Under the pieces are notes generated by a model. That model saw only the letters and a program-made list of their open reading frames with translations. It made no database searches and was not told the origin of the DNA. Shown one piece after another: positions 1 to 9,317 of a DNA stretch of 64,000 nt (its first letter is position 1; each line of letters opens with the position of its first letter). Source of the DNA: Pontibacter silvestris (GTDB taxonomy: Bacteria; Bacteroidota; Bacteroidia; Cytophagales; Hymenobacteraceae); NCBI RefSeq assembly GCF_020907275.1, contig NZ_JAJJWI010000008.1:62001-126000 (forward strand). The letters run 5' to 3'. Both the position numbers and the translations under genes were made by a program.

Positions 1-662
1 GCTGCGAAGCCTGCGAGGGAGCTGGTATGCGAACAATTGAGATGAATTTTCTGCCAGATGTGTACGTACCATGTGAGGTATGCCGCGGCAAACGCTATAA
101 CCGTGAAACACTGGAAGTACGCTACAAGGGCAAGAGCATTACCGATGTGCTGGACATGACTGTAGAAAGTGCTGTAGAGTTTTTTGAGAACCAGCCACGC
201 ATTCTTCGTAAAATTAAAACATTAAACGAAGTTGGCTTAGGTTACATTACACTCGGGCAGCAAGCCACCACGTTGTCAGGAGGCGAAGCACAACGTGTAA
301 AGTTAGCTACAGAATTGTCGAAGAAAGATACAGGCCAGACACTATACATCCTGGATGAGCCAACCACAGGTCTGCACTTCCAGGATATTGAGCACCTGAC
401 AGACGTACTGCATAAGCTTACTGACAAAGGCAACACAGTACTTATTATTGAGCACAACCTGGACCTGATTAAAGTAGCAGATCATGTTATTGATATAGGC
501 CCAGAAGGTGGTGAAGCAGGAGGAACTATTGTAGCCTCTGGCACACCAGAAGAGGTAGTAAAAGCTGCCAAAGGCTACACAGCCCGATTCCTGAAAGAAG
601 AACTACAAAGCAGCCATTACCGCGAAAATGGAGCAGATGGCACACCACAACAGGAAGGTTAA
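1..662 (+). CDS. uvrA: UvrABC system protein A, C-terminal part (partial)
   Basis: This is the 3' end of the nucleotide excision repair damage-recognition ATPase; the reading frame is already open at the window edge (codons from base 3). The fragment begins with the second zinc finger, CxxC (CEAC) followed about 20 residues later by CEVC. It continues with the ABC signature [12 protein letters not shown], the Walker B segment [12 protein letters not shown] and the H-loop histidine in IIEHNLD. These are the standard C-terminal UvrA elements in their usual order. The protein works with UvrB and UvrC on bulky DNA lesions in the cytoplasm. About 220 of roughly 940 residues are visible. The gene ends in a very strong palindromic terminator shared with the convergent DUF4142 gene. 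Identification is secure. Confidence 0.97.
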   Translation, partial: CEACEGAGMRTIEMNFLPDVYVPCEVCRGKRYNRETLEVRYKGKSITDVLDMTVESAVEFFENQPRILRKIKTLNEVGLGYITLGQQATTLSGGEAQRVKLATELSKKDTGQTLYILDEPTTGLHFQDIEHLTDVLHKLTDKGNTVLIIEHNLDLIKVADHVIDIGPEGGEAGGTIVASGTPEEVVKAAKGYTARFLKEELQSSHYRENGADGTPQQEG

Positions 663-725
663 GTAATAAAGAAAGAAAAAGAGGCTGCTATTATGATAGC
701 AGCCTCTTTTTCTTTCTTTATTACT
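662..725. terminator. Bidirectional terminator between uvrA and a DUF4142 gene
   Basis: A perfect 30-bp inverted repeat (662-691 and 696-725) has a 4-nt loop. The GC-rich upper stem is flanked by an A-run on the left and a T-run on the right, so it can terminate transcription in both directions. It lies between convergent genes. Confidence 0.9.
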
Positions 726-774
726 GTATCAGTTTAAAATGCGGTTCTAAAAGGTTACCTGGCAAACTTCTGCT

Positions 775-1347
775 CTAAATATCAGAGACTCTATCTTCAA
801 GTGTTTCAGCACGCTGTAGACGGCTCCTTAGCAGAGGCAGCTGTTTAGAGGCAAACTGCTGCACCTCCAGCGCCTTTGCGTTATCTGCCATGTCTTGATA
901 ACGCTTAACAAGATCTTCATGCTGATCTACAGTTTGTTTAATGTAAGACAAATCGAATTCTATACCTGACTTTGCATACACCTCATTGTACACCTCCTGA
1001 TGAGCTGAACCTAAAGAGTCTGGCAATACAAAGCTGCTCTGGTTTGCCATATTCCTTAAATCTTCCAGCACCCGCTGATGATCTTGCTCCAACTGACGCC
1101 CCAGTGCTTTTACCTCAGGACTAACAGCCTTTGTTGAAGCCAATTCTGCCAATTGTACCTGTAGCATACTGGCACTGGTAGCCTCAGCGGCAAATAAAGC
1201 ATCATTTTTCATATCCCGCAGGCCAGCTTCCTCAAAGCGCTGTACGCTTTCCTCGGTTGCCAGACTTATGCTATCGTCTGTGCTACATGCTGTGCTAAAG
1301 AGTAAAATGGCTACAACGGCACCTCTTACAAGTAGAGTCTTTATCAT
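775..1347 (-). CDS. DUF4142 domain lipoprotein (paralogue 1)
   Basis: This 190-aa protein has a lipoprotein signal peptide with lipobox FSTAC, so it is probably anchored in the cell envelope. The rest is helical and matches the DUF4142 pattern: a first helix rich in A/S/M (ATSASMLQVQLAELAS), then a Gln/His helix (LGRQLEQDHQRVLEDL), and later a QHEDLVKRYQDM helix. The fold is expected to be a ferritin-like four-helix bundle, but I see no conserved metal-ligand set. It is a tandem paralogue of the gene at 1437-2033, which precedes it on the same strand with an 89-bp gap containing a hairpin, so the two may be separate transcripts. Function is unknown; such proteins are often linked to stress in Bacteroidota. 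Confidence 0.85.
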   Translation of the reverse strand: MIKTLLVRGAVVAILLFSTACSTDDSISLATEESVQRFEEAGLRDMKNDALFAAEATSASMLQVQLAELASTKAVSPEVKALGRQLEQDHQRVLEDLRNMANQSSFVLPDSLGSAHQEVYNEVYAKSGIEFDLSYIKQTVDQHEDLVKRYQDMADNAKALEVQQFASKQLPLLRSRLQRAETLEDRVSDI

Positions 1348-1367
1348 ATAATATTTGTTTAAATTAC

Positions 1368-1403
1368 AAAAGCACCTGCAAGTGTAAAACTCGCAGATGC
1401 TTT
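1368..1403 (-). terminator. Probable terminator of the upstream DUF4142 gene
   Basis: A stem of about 11 bp (1368-1379 with 1393-1403, one mismatch) is followed on the minus strand by a T-rich stretch. It lies in the gap between the two DUF4142 genes. Confidence 0.6.
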
Positions 1404-1436
1404 AAAGATATCTAATCACCTTTACTGGTGCAAATG

Positions 1437-2033
1437 TTATTGGTTACTTGCCGTGCTATTATTACTCATTGAATCTTTAATCTGATTCGCCTGATCAAGA
1501 TGCTGACGCAATGTTGGCAGTGTAGAAGAAGCAAAGCTCTTCACATCAGGATCTTCCAAATCACTAGCCGCATTATCAAAAAGGTTTACAGCTTCCTGAT
1601 GCGAGTTTACCATCAAGTCCATAAAAGACTGGTCAAAATCAGAACCTGTTTTGTCACGAAGGCTCTGCAATTTATCTTTATGATCCTGGCTCATGCTATC
1701 TGGTAATGTAATGCTCTTCTGGGAGGCAAGAGATTTTAATTGATCTGTCGCCTTTTCGTGATCAGTCACCATCATCTGTCCGAAGCCTTTTACTTGTTGC
1801 GACTGCCCTTTCTCCTGCGCCAGTTGCCCGGCTTGTATCTCCAGCATATTACTGCTAGCTGCCTGCGTCATGAAATCAGATTGGCTAGCTTTCTGCTCCT
1901 CCATAGAGGTATCTTCAAACTCCTGCTCATTAGTTTCTTGTGCTTCATCTACAGCACCCTGCTGTTGATTACATGAAGCTACTCCAAATAAAAAAGCACA
2001 CGCTACTAGTGCTGTTGATGCAATTTTTTTCAT
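1437..2033 (-). CDS. DUF4142 domain lipoprotein (paralogue 2)
   Basis: This 198-aa lipoprotein has a signal peptide ending in lipobox GVASC, then an acidic, Gln/Glu-rich linker (about residues 22-50), then the DUF4142 helical domain. Recognisable helices are AASSNMLEIQAGQLAQEKG, FGQMMVTDHEKATDQL and FMDLMVNSHQEAVNLFDNA. These correspond position by position to the helices of the gene at 775-1347, so the pair arose by tandem duplication and then diverged strongly. The protein is probably attached to a membrane by its lipid anchor. No enzymatic motif is visible and the function is unknown. The 204-bp gap upstream is AT-rich and probably holds its promoter and that of the divergent gene. Confidence 0.87.
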   Translation of the reverse strand: MKKIASTALVACAFLFGVASCNQQQGAVDEAQETNEQEFEDTSMEEQKASQSDFMTQAASSNMLEIQAGQLAQEKGQSQQVKGFGQMMVTDHEKATDQLKSLASQKSITLPDSMSQDHKDKLQSLRDKTGSDFDQSFMDLMVNSHQEAVNLFDNAASDLEDPDVKSFASSTLPTLRQHLDQANQIKDSMSNNSTASNQ

Positions 2034-2282
2034 AGTTTTATAGTTCGATGTTAAATCAATATTACAAATAATAAATTCCTTATACGTTGTGCATTTTTTT
2101 GAGTTATATAAAGTCCTTCAATTCATTTTACAAGCCATCCTAATTATATATTAAATTTTTCTACGACATTGCTTTTCTATTTAGACCACTAACAATAAAA
2201 GATAAATACAATTACTCATTACCATTTACAGTATCATATGGCTGATTCAAGCATTACCCCAGTTACATTTAAGTCTAACTTC

Positions 2283-2966
2283 ATGAAACAAGAAAGAAAG
2301 CTCTTAAGGCAGATGATTCTAGCTTTTCTTTTGCTGTTACCACTCACTACAGTTCTGGCACAGACGGAAGAGCCCTTCGATGGGCCAGATGAAATAAATA
2401 CAGCACATAGCCATGTTATTAAGATACATCCTTTAAGGATTGGTGAAATTACCGCCTCATATGAGAAACAACGCACCTCACGGGTTACTAATGAGTTTGG
2501 GATGAGCTACATCTATAAAAGTTACACAAGAGATGTATGGGCACCAAAAGGAGAGAATGTATTCGGGGTTGGTATGTTCTCCAGCCAACGCCACTATACT
2601 TCTAAGAAGCATGATACGCCATTTGGCTTTTATCACGGGCCTGTATTTGGTTATCGGTTTATAAAATTCGAAGAGGGAGTGTTCGACCTATCTGAAGACG
2701 CCCCTGACAGGCGGTATGTTGGGCGCCTATATCAAAACGCAATGGATCTCAGCTATCAGGTTGGAGGGCAATTCCAGATGGGAAATCATCTGACTATGGA
2801 GATTTCCGGTTTATTAGGTGGCAGAGTAAAATATGCTTATTCTAAAGGTGCCAGAGAATTGATAACTAATAATATTATTGGCTATGTTTTAACATCTGAC
2901 GAGAGTTCAGCAGTAATGATAACGCCATTGCCACAGCTCGTTCTTTCTGTCGGGTATTCTTTCTAA
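2283..2966 (+). CDS. Probable outer-membrane beta-barrel protein, unknown family
   Basis: The open frame starts at 2238, but the Met at 2283 gives a clean signal peptide (basic start, LAFLLLLPLTTVLAQ, cleavage after AQ), so I prefer that start (227 aa). The mature part alternates polar and hydrophobic residues. It includes aromatic-rich strands such as FGFYHGPVFGYRF and ends in LVLSVGYSF, with the terminal aromatic residue typical of outer-membrane barrels. This suggests a small barrel of perhaps 8 strands, but I recognise no specific family. It stands alone, with divergent and convergent neighbours, and ends in a hairpin terminator. Confidence 0.7.
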   Translation: MKQERKLLRQMILAFLLLLPLTTVLAQTEEPFDGPDEINTAHSHVIKIHPLRIGEITASYEKQRTSRVTNEFGMSYIYKSYTRDVWAPKGENVFGVGMFSSQRHYTSKKHDTPFGFYHGPVFGYRFIKFEEGVFDLSEDAPDRRYVGRLYQNAMDLSYQVGGQFQMGNHLTMEISGLLGGRVKYAYSKGARELITNNIIGYVLTSDESSAVMITPLPQLVLSVGYSF

Positions 2967-2982
2967 AGAAGTTAAAAGGCTT

Positions 2983-3026
2983 AAAAGTGTGGCACTGTTG
3001 AAGATACAACGGCACCACACTTTTTT
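2983..3026. terminator. Terminator between convergent genes
   Basis: An imperfect inverted repeat with AAAAGTGTGG and CCACACTTTT arms ends in a T-run. It sits between the 3' ends of the beta-barrel gene and the PAP2-like gene. Confidence 0.7.
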
Positions 3027-3047
3027 ATGGATATACAATTAAGCAGC

Positions 3048-3665
3048 CTACAAAAACATGCCTGCGGAAAAAGCCAGTGCTACCCCACAACTAAAGCCTG
3101 CATATACCTGGTCGGGAGTATGAGCATGCAAGGCCAGCCTTGCCGACAGCACAGCCCCTGCCAGTACTATAGCAACCGCTATAGGCATTGCTAAAGATGC
3201 CTCTGGCACCAGCCTGTTCAGTATAAGCAAAAAACCTAAGCCACCACCAATCCCGACCCCATGTGCACTTATCTTCCAGAAAAGAGAAATCAGGTAGGTC
3301 AGGAATACTGCAACAGCAATAACAGCCATCACAAAGTAAAATATAGCATCAAATGCAGGCTCGCGGTATAGCAAATAAGAGGTAACAGCATAGCAGACAG
3401 TAGTAAACAGCAAAGGCAGACTACGCTGTTCCCTCCTGTCCATTTCCACAGAATCGAGTTGCCCGGCACGCACCATTACATAAGCACCCATACCAGGAAT
3501 AATAAACGTGGTAAAGAAAATCATCCCCAACACTATCCAGCGGCTACGTAACGGCAAGGTAAGCGCAGACACAGGCAAATAATACATGATAAAGGCAAAA
3601 AGGTATGTTGGTATCAGTAACGGGTGAAACAGCACCGACAGCAACTGCGCAATAGAGCGATTCAA
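3048..3665 (-). CDS. PAP2-superfamily-like integral membrane protein
   Basis: This 205-aa, very hydrophobic protein has about six predicted membrane helices. It carries elements resembling the phosphatase PAP2 signature: RREQRSLP after the second helix, KISAHGVG in the place of the PSGH box, and SARLALHAHTPDQVYAGF in the place of SR-x5-H-x3-D. The spacing in the last motif departs from the classic form, so catalytic activity as a lipid phosphatase is uncertain. The start codon is TTG at 3665; the next Met would remove the first membrane helix. It is followed by nothing on the same strand, and the YiaK-type dehydrogenase lies 62 bp upstream, so co-transcription is possible. Confidence 0.75.
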   Translation of the reverse strand: MNRSIAQLLSVLFHPLLIPTYLFAFIMYYLPVSALTLPLRSRWIVLGMIFFTTFIIPGMGAYVMVRAGQLDSVEMDRREQRSLPLLFTTVCYAVTSYLLYREPAFDAIFYFVMAVIAVAVFLTYLISLFWKISAHGVGIGGGLGFLLILNRLVPEASLAMPIAVAIVLAGAVLSARLALHAHTPDQVYAGFSCGVALAFSAGMFL

Positions 3666-3727
3666 AGCAGTAGTTCTAATAAGTGAATTAAGATAAATTG
3701 GCTGATGCTAAACAGCAAACATTTTAG

Positions 3728-4711
3728 TTATAGATTTACGACCTGCTGCCAGATTTCTTCATTTACAGGTATTCCTTCTTTTTCGTTTTCAAGCCTTGAA
3801 GCCAGTGTACCTTCACCTGGGTAGCGAACCTCTCCGTTTTCACCTGAAGCCTTGCTGCTCTTAGTGTACTTAATGATTCTTTCACTGATGGCTTCATCTA
3901 AATTAGCCGCATCAATACAGAGAAAGAACTGAGATACGCCAGCCTCTTTACCATCAGCAGTTATTTCGGCTACTGTACGTCCTCCGCTTAGCGAAGCTAC
4001 CAGCACATCCAGCATAAGCGATAAACCTGAACCTTTCCAGAAGCCTATAGGTACTACCCTTTCCGTTTCTCTTATCTTGGCAGGATCAGTAGATGGCTGT
4101 CCGTTCTCATCATAGCCCCCTACAACAGGAAGTTCTTTGCCTTCAAGATCATACTCCTGTAGCTTACCATAAGAAAACTGCGACATGGCCATATCCAGCA
4201 CTACATGCCCTTCTTTACGCGGAACAGCAATAACTAAAGGATTATTACCCAGGCGAGGTTCCTTGCCGCCCCACGGTGGCATATTGGCTATAGAGTTTGT
4301 TGCACAGACACCAATGCAACCTGCACTAGCAGCCAACCAGCCGTAAGTTCCGCCACGCATCCAGTGGTTGGTATTCTTAACAGCGACACAGCCAAGACCA
4401 TGTTTCTTAGCTAAGGCTATTGCGCGTTGCATAGCAAGAGAGGCTGTATACATGCCCGGTGCCAAATGACCATCCCACTGCTCTGTTGCACCATTCGCTC
4501 CTACTTTCTCTGGTGTTGCCTGTATGTTAACTTTGCCGTCTTTTACGAGTTGCACAAAGGCAGGGAAACGATTCAACCCATGAGAATAAACGCCGTCTCT
4601 GCTGTTCTCAGCAAATATATGGGCACAAAGCTCTGCTCTGTCTTCGCTGAATTCTAACTTTAGCAGCACTTTCTTTAACTGTGCTTTTAACTCCTCAAAT
4701 GATACTCTCAT
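3728..4711 (-). CDS. yiaK: 3-dehydro-L-gulonate 2-dehydrogenase (Ldh/YiaK family)
   Basis: This 327-aa NAD(P)H-dependent oxidoreductase belongs to the malate/L-lactate dehydrogenase (type 2) family. The motif NTNHWMRGG (about residues 113-121) and the following MPPWGGKEPRLGNNPLVIAVP segment match the YiaK subgroup, which interconverts 2,3-diketo-L-gulonate and 3-dehydro-L-gulonate in ascorbate and sugar-acid metabolism. The SHG motif near residue 44 is also conserved in the family. Length equals that of E. coli YiaK (332 aa). No other ascorbate-pathway gene is nearby, so the physiological substrate could be another 2-oxo acid. The start is ATG at 4711. Confidence 0.87.
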   Translation of the reverse strand: MRVSFEELKAQLKKVLLKLEFSEDRAELCAHIFAENSRDGVYSHGLNRFPAFVQLVKDGKVNIQATPEKVGANGATEQWDGHLAPGMYTASLAMQRAIALAKKHGLGCVAVKNTNHWMRGGTYGWLAASAGCIGVCATNSIANMPPWGGKEPRLGNNPLVIAVPRKEGHVVLDMAMSQFSYGKLQEYDLEGKELPVVGGYDENGQPSTDPAKIRETERVVPIGFWKGSGLSLMLDVLVASLSGGRTVAEITADGKEAGVSQFFLCIDAANLDEAISERIIKYTKSSKASGENGEVRYPGEGTLASRLENEKEGIPVNEEIWQQVVNL

Positions 4712-4832
4712 ATTTTATGCTCATTAGCTAACAGTCTTACAAACCTGATAACACGTACCAGTACAAGGCTATTTTTGTTATAAACCAATGCAGTATAAAA
4801 GCAGGAGAATCATAAGCAGCATTAAAGGCATG

Positions 4833-6284
4833 CTACAGCTCCTTTCTAAGGCGGGCTACTGGTATGTTTAGCTGCTCCCGGTATTTAGCCACCGTACGCC
4901 GGGCAATGTTATAGCCTTTATCGTTCAGAAGCTTCTCTATCTTTTCGTCAGATAGCGGCTTACGCTTGTTTTCTTTGTCGATGATCTCTTTTAGGATATG
5001 TTTTACTTCACGGCTACTGGCATCCTCGCCAGAGTCAGTGGCAATACCTTCCGAGAAGAAATACTTAAGCGGATAAATACCAAACTCTGTCTGCACCGCC
5101 TTACTGTTTGCTACGCGGCTTACGGTACTAATATCCATGCCAATCTCTTCAGCAATATCTTTCAGGATCATTGGCCGCAGCTTACTTTCATCTCCTTCTA
5201 AAAAGAAATCGTGCTGGTATTTGATAATAGCCTCCATAGTACGCAGCAGTGTGTTCTGGCGCTGGCGAATAGCATCTATAAACCATTTGGCGGCATCCAG
5301 CTTCTGCTTTACAAAAGTTACCGTCTCTTTTAGTTTCTTATCCTTTTTGTCTGACTTATCATAAGCATCAAACATATCGGCATAAGAACGGCTGATACGC
5401 AAATCGGGGGCATTACGCGAATTCAGTGACAATTGCAGCTGACCGTTCTCATTTGTCAGGATAAAATCCGGGATGATGTACTGCACCCGTGTGGTGCCTG
5501 AGCCGGAACCACCTGGTTTGGGGTTCAGCTTTACAATAAGGTCAATGGCCTTCTTCAACTCATCTTCTGATACACCAAATTTAGACTGGATTTTCTGGTA
5601 GTGCTTTTTAGTGAACTCATCAAAAGCATCTTCAATAATGTTCTCGGCCAGCGTAGTGATCGCATCCTGTTCCCGGCGGTGCAACTGTAGCAAAAGGCAC
5701 TCTGGCAAATCGCGGGCAGCAATACCGGCAGGGTCAAATGTCTGAATCATGTGCAGCACCTGCTCTACTTCATCCTCATTAGTCTCTATGTTCTGTGAGA
5801 AAGCCAAGTCGTTTACAATAGAACTCAGTTCACGACGGATATACCCATCGCTATCGATGCTGCCAATTAGCTGCATTCCTATAGAATACTGCTTATCGTC
5901 GAGACTCAGGAAACCCAGCTGATCTAACAGGGCATCAGTAAGCGAGGTCGTCATGGCAATGGGCATCTCCCGGTCTTCTTCATCGTCACCACCACGGTCG
6001 CCCTGCATCTTATAACCACTTATCTCATCATCGTGCAGGTATTCGTTCAGGTCAACATCATCATCCTTGCTGTTATAATCATCCTCCCCCTCATAATCAT
6101 CATTATCGGAAAAGGGGTCTGTCTCCGGCTCCTCACGCCCTTCTTCCAGGGCGGGGTTAATTTCCATTTCTTCTTTAATGCGCGCTTCTAACTCAACAGT
6201 AGGTATCTGCAGCAGCTTGATAAATTGTATCTGCTGCGGCGATAGCTTCTGAGATAAAAGTTGTCGTAAGTCGAGTCGCTGCAT
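4833..6284 (-). CDS. rpoN: RNA polymerase sigma-54 factor
   Basis: This 483-aa protein has the three sigma-54 regions. The N-terminal region is Gln/Leu-rich (QKLSPQQIQFIKLLQIP) and contacts activators. An acidic linker of Asp/Glu repeats spans about residues 50-110. Core-binding and DNA-binding domains follow, ending in the RpoN box ARRTVAKYREQLNIP, which reads the -24 promoter element. It directs RNA polymerase to promoters that need an AAA+ activator. I see no sigma-54 activator in the window. It is transcribed divergently from asnS across a 276-bp gap. Confidence 0.97.
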   Translation of the reverse strand: MQRLDLRQLLSQKLSPQQIQFIKLLQIPTVELEARIKEEMEINPALEEGREEPETDPFSDNDDYEGEDDYNSKDDDVDLNEYLHDDEISGYKMQGDRGGDDEEDREMPIAMTTSLTDALLDQLGFLSLDDKQYSIGMQLIGSIDSDGYIRRELSSIVNDLAFSQNIETNEDEVEQVLHMIQTFDPAGIAARDLPECLLLQLHRREQDAITTLAENIIEDAFDEFTKKHYQKIQSKFGVSEDELKKAIDLIVKLNPKPGGSGSGTTRVQYIIPDFILTNENGQLQLSLNSRNAPDLRISRSYADMFDAYDKSDKKDKKLKETVTFVKQKLDAAKWFIDAIRQRQNTLLRTMEAIIKYQHDFFLEGDESKLRPMILKDIAEEIGMDISTVSRVANSKAVQTEFGIYPLKYFFSEGIATDSGEDASSREVKHILKEIIDKENKRKPLSDEKIEKLLNDKGYNIARRTVAKYREQLNIPVARLRKEL

Positions 6285-6496
6285 AATTAAATAGAAAAAT
6301 AAGTGCGGCTTTGCGCACCTCCAAATTTAGAATAATTTTACTCTCATTTACAAAAAAGGTTAAAATATCGTTACTTTGGGGGATTTTATGAAACCATGAG
6401 AATGCCGGCACAAAGGCATCTTTCAAAACAGGCTGAAAAAAGCGATAATATTAAAGCCATTGGTATACATTACTTTAGATGTTTGCTTTACAGCTT

Positions 6497-6504
6497 TAAC
6501 TTTG
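6497..6504 (+). promoter_or_regulatory. Putative -7 element of the asnS promoter
   Basis: TAACTTTG matches the Bacteroidota -7 consensus TAnnTTTG, 57 bp before the asnS start. The -33 element is not clear. Confidence 0.4.
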
Positions 6505-6560
6505 CGCTTTAGAGATGCTTTACACTTTAAAGAACAGTTGGGATATATTAACTATCATAC

Positions 6561-8000
6561 ATGCAACGTATAAAAGTAAAAGATCTGCTAACGGGTGCTG
6601 AACTAGGCAAAGAGGTTTTGCTGAAAGGCTGGGTGCGCACAAAGCGCGGTAACAAGTTTGTTAATTTTATTGCCGTAAATGACGGTTCTATTATAAATAA
6701 CTTACAGGTTGTAGCCGATGCAGAAAGGTTTAGCGAGGAAGCACTAAAAGATGTAACCACTGGTGCCAGCGTGGCTATAACTGGGGAGCTGGTACAGTCG
6801 CAGGGGAAAGGCCAGGCATATGAAGTTCATGCTAATACCATTGAGGTGTTGGGTAAAGCCGACCCTGAAACATATCCGCTGCAAAAAAAAGCACACTCGC
6901 TGGAGTTTCTGCGGGAAATAGCGCACCTGCGTTTCCGTACCAATACCTTCGGCGCAGTGTTCAGAGTGCGTAACGCACTGGCTTTTGCAGTGCATAAGTT
7001 CTTTAATGAGCACGGCTTCGTATATATGCACACACCTATCGTTACGGCTTCGGATGCTGAGGGTGCCGGTGAGATGTTTCGTGTAACTACGCTGGACCTG
7101 GACAACCTGCCTCGCACAGAAGAAGGTAAAATCAACTTTGAGGAAGACTTCTTCGGCCGTTCTACCAACCTGACTGTTTCCGGACAGATGGAGGGCGAAG
7201 TGGCAGCCATGGCTTTCAGCGATATTTATACTTTCGGGCCTACGTTCCGTGCCGAGAACTCCAACACCACACGTCACCTGGCGGAGTTCTGGATGATTGA
7301 GCCTGAAATGGCTTTTTATGACCTTAAGATGAATGCAGACCTGGCAGAGGAATTTATCCGCTACATCATCAACCATGCTATAGAAAATAATAGGGAAGAC
7401 CTTGAGTTCCTGGCACAGCGACAGGCCGAGGAGGACAAGCAGAAGCCGCAGAATGAACGACAGGAAATGGGCTTGATTGAAAAACTGGAGTTTGTAATAA
7501 GTAATCAGTTTGAGCGCATCACTTACACAGAGGCAATAGATATTTTGCTGAACTCTAACCACTATAAAAAGAAGAAGTTCCAGTACGACGTAAAGTGGGG
7601 TATAGACCTGCAAAGCGAACACGAGCGTTACCTGGTGGAGAAGCACTTTAAAAAGCCGGTAATAGTAACAGACTATCCGAAGGATATTAAAGCGTTTTAC
7701 ATGCGCCTGAACGACGACGGCAAAACCGTTGCCGCCATGGATATTCTGGCTCCGGGCATTGGCGAGATTGTGGGTGGTTCACAGCGTGAGGAGCGTATGG
7801 ATGTGCTGGTAGAGCGCATGAAAGCTTTCGGTATTGAGCCAGAGGATATGTGGTGGTTCCTGGATACTCGCCGCTTCGGAGGCTGTCCGCATGCTGGTTT
7901 CGGTCTTGGCTTTGAGCGCGTAGTGCAGTTTGTAACAGGTATGGGTAACATCCGCGATGTAATCCCTTTCCCTCGTACTCCAAAGAACGCAGAGTTTTAA
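6561..8000 (+). CDS. asnS: Asparagine-tRNA ligase
   Basis: This 479-aa class II aminoacyl-tRNA synthetase charges tRNA-Asn. An N-terminal OB-fold anticodon-binding domain (about residues 1-110) is followed by the class II catalytic core. Visible core motifs are [21 protein letters not shown] (motif 2) and the C-terminal motif 3 [16 protein letters not shown]. The ending [16 protein letters not shown] is typical of AsnRS rather than AspRS. A charged insert of about 40 residues ([16 protein letters not shown]) in the core is common in Bacteroidota enzymes. The start is ATG at 6561, and a hairpin terminator follows the stop. Confidence 0.97.
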   Translation: MQRIKVKDLLTGAELGKEVLLKGWVRTKRGNKFVNFIAVNDGSIINNLQVVADAERFSEEALKDVTTGASVAITGELVQSQGKGQAYEVHANTIEVLGKADPETYPLQKKAHSLEFLREIAHLRFRTNTFGAVFRVRNALAFAVHKFFNEHGFVYMHTPIVTASDAEGAGEMFRVTTLDLDNLPRTEEGKINFEEDFFGRSTNLTVSGQMEGEVAAMAFSDIYTFGPTFRAENSNTTRHLAEFWMIEPEMAFYDLKMNADLAEEFIRYIINHAIENNREDLEFLAQRQAEEDKQKPQNERQEMGLIEKLEFVISNQFERITYTEAIDILLNSNHYKKKKFQYDVKWGIDLQSEHERYLVEKHFKKPVIVTDYPKDIKAFYMRLNDDGKTVAAMDILAPGIGEIVGGSQREERMDVLVERMKAFGIEPEDMWWFLDTRRFGGCPHAGFGLGFERVVQFVTGMGNIRDVIPFPRTPKNAEF

Positions 8001-8018
8001 TATCAATTTTACATATAC

Positions 8019-8058
8019 ACCAAAGAAGCCCGGTCAGGTATGGCCGGGTTTCTTTGGT
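8019..8058 (+). terminator. asnS terminator
   Basis: A 15-bp stem (8019-8033 with 8044-8058, one mismatch) directly downstream of the asnS stop forms a typical intrinsic terminator with a TTTCTTTGG-rich 3' arm. Confidence 0.75.
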
Positions 8059-8092
8059 ACTGATACTTCTATATTACCATTATTCCTGTTTC

Positions 8093-9182
8093 ATGCACAA
8101 ACTTTATATTCTTCTCTTTTTCTTCCTACTATTGACACACTTAAGCCTTGCTCAAGTGCAACATGCACAAATAGAGGCTCAGATTTAAAGCTTTCTGTAA
8201 CAACTGTAAATTTTCTCTTATTTCCCTACCGGAGAAGTAACAGTATATCAGACCCCTTCCCCACCTGTTATACCGAATATATGAGGAATAACTACATCTG
8301 CAGAAAATTTTATATCACCACACAAGCAGAGGTAGCAGCTCCCTTATTCCTCTGGTTGTATGTAGATAAAGCAACTGGTGCAGTTAACGTGCTACCTATA
8401 TATGGCACTGACTGTAGAGCAAGGCAATAAGTATGTTACACGCTTTGTAGAAGATAACCTCTTATACCTGATCTTCTTCCAAAAAGAGAATAGGACCTAA
8501 CAAATGCTTCAGGCTATAGATGACCTGACCTTAGACTTTCCCAACCTGAATCATTATTTTGCTAAAGTTGATGATTGGGTTCATATGGGCCATAAGTCAG
8601 GGAAGAGCATATTTGCCGGACACTATAAGAAGAAGGTTTATAAGACAAATAACAATTGTCTTTTACGTTTTGATGCTTTTCCGTATAATCCTAAAGCGGC
8701 CACCTTTACTTTTACTCATATTGTTAACCTTAACCTACAGGCAGAACAGGCATCGTACCAAACATTCTATTTCCCAAAAGCAGCAACTGAATATAACAGC
8801 TATCTGCTGCAAAACAAACTGCTTAAGTTTCCGGTAAGCTCAAAAGAGCTAAAGCTTGAGACTTATGATGCCTACGGGTGGTGGCACATTCTCTACACCT
8901 CGTGGCTCAGTAACTGTACCTACCACTTTGATGCGCATGGGCGGCTTTAGTGCTTATGGCAATGGAACAGGTCTTTTTAAGGCTTGCCTGAATGCCACCA
9001 CACTGGATAAAGCACAGGGTTATATCAGTTCCAGAAAGCAGGATATGGTTGAAAATTATGTAGAACTGCTACATCTGCAAAATACAAAAGCAAGCCCCAC
9101 GACAATATTCCTGAACATGAATAATACTTTTTATATCTTTCTAGATAAGAAAGATAAGCAAATAAAGGTCATGCAATTTTAA
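8093..9182 (+). pseudogene. Decayed paralogue of the secreted protein at 9318-10853
   Basis: The stretch starts with an intact signal peptide (8093: MHKLYILLFFFLLLTHLSLAQ) that stops after 31 codons at 8186. Further pieces then appear in shifting frames. LYVDKATGAVNVL (about 8357, frame 1) matches FAINKETGAFRFV of the downstream gene. VEQGNKYVTRFVEDNLLYLIF (8414 on, frame 2) matches LGRGEYFVGGFGDSNHFYMLY. A stop interrupts at 8498. FAGHYKKKVY and a YDA segment (8504-8950) match FTGHYRSKIY and YDF. After a frameshift near 8930, FKACLNATTLDKAQ and the IKVMQF end (to 9182) match FRAVLDSKTLAKAN and RILEF. Order and spacing are collinear, so this is an old tandem duplicate inactivated by two stops and at least two frameshifts, with some internal deletion. 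Confidence 0.8.
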
Positions 9183-9317
9183 TGCCTTGGACAGGAATAA
9201 CAGCAGATCAACACATCTTCAGAATTAGGATAAGTTTTAAGCATAATGCGTCATTTTTACACATACTTTGGCTAGAAATTTGCACGTTATAAGCATATAA
9301 TTCAAGCTTTTAATTCT

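Noticed and set aside
6744-7646. 300-codon frame antisense to asnS
   Set aside because: It lies fully inside the well-supported asnS gene. Its predicted chain is a mirror of asnS codon use with no domain.
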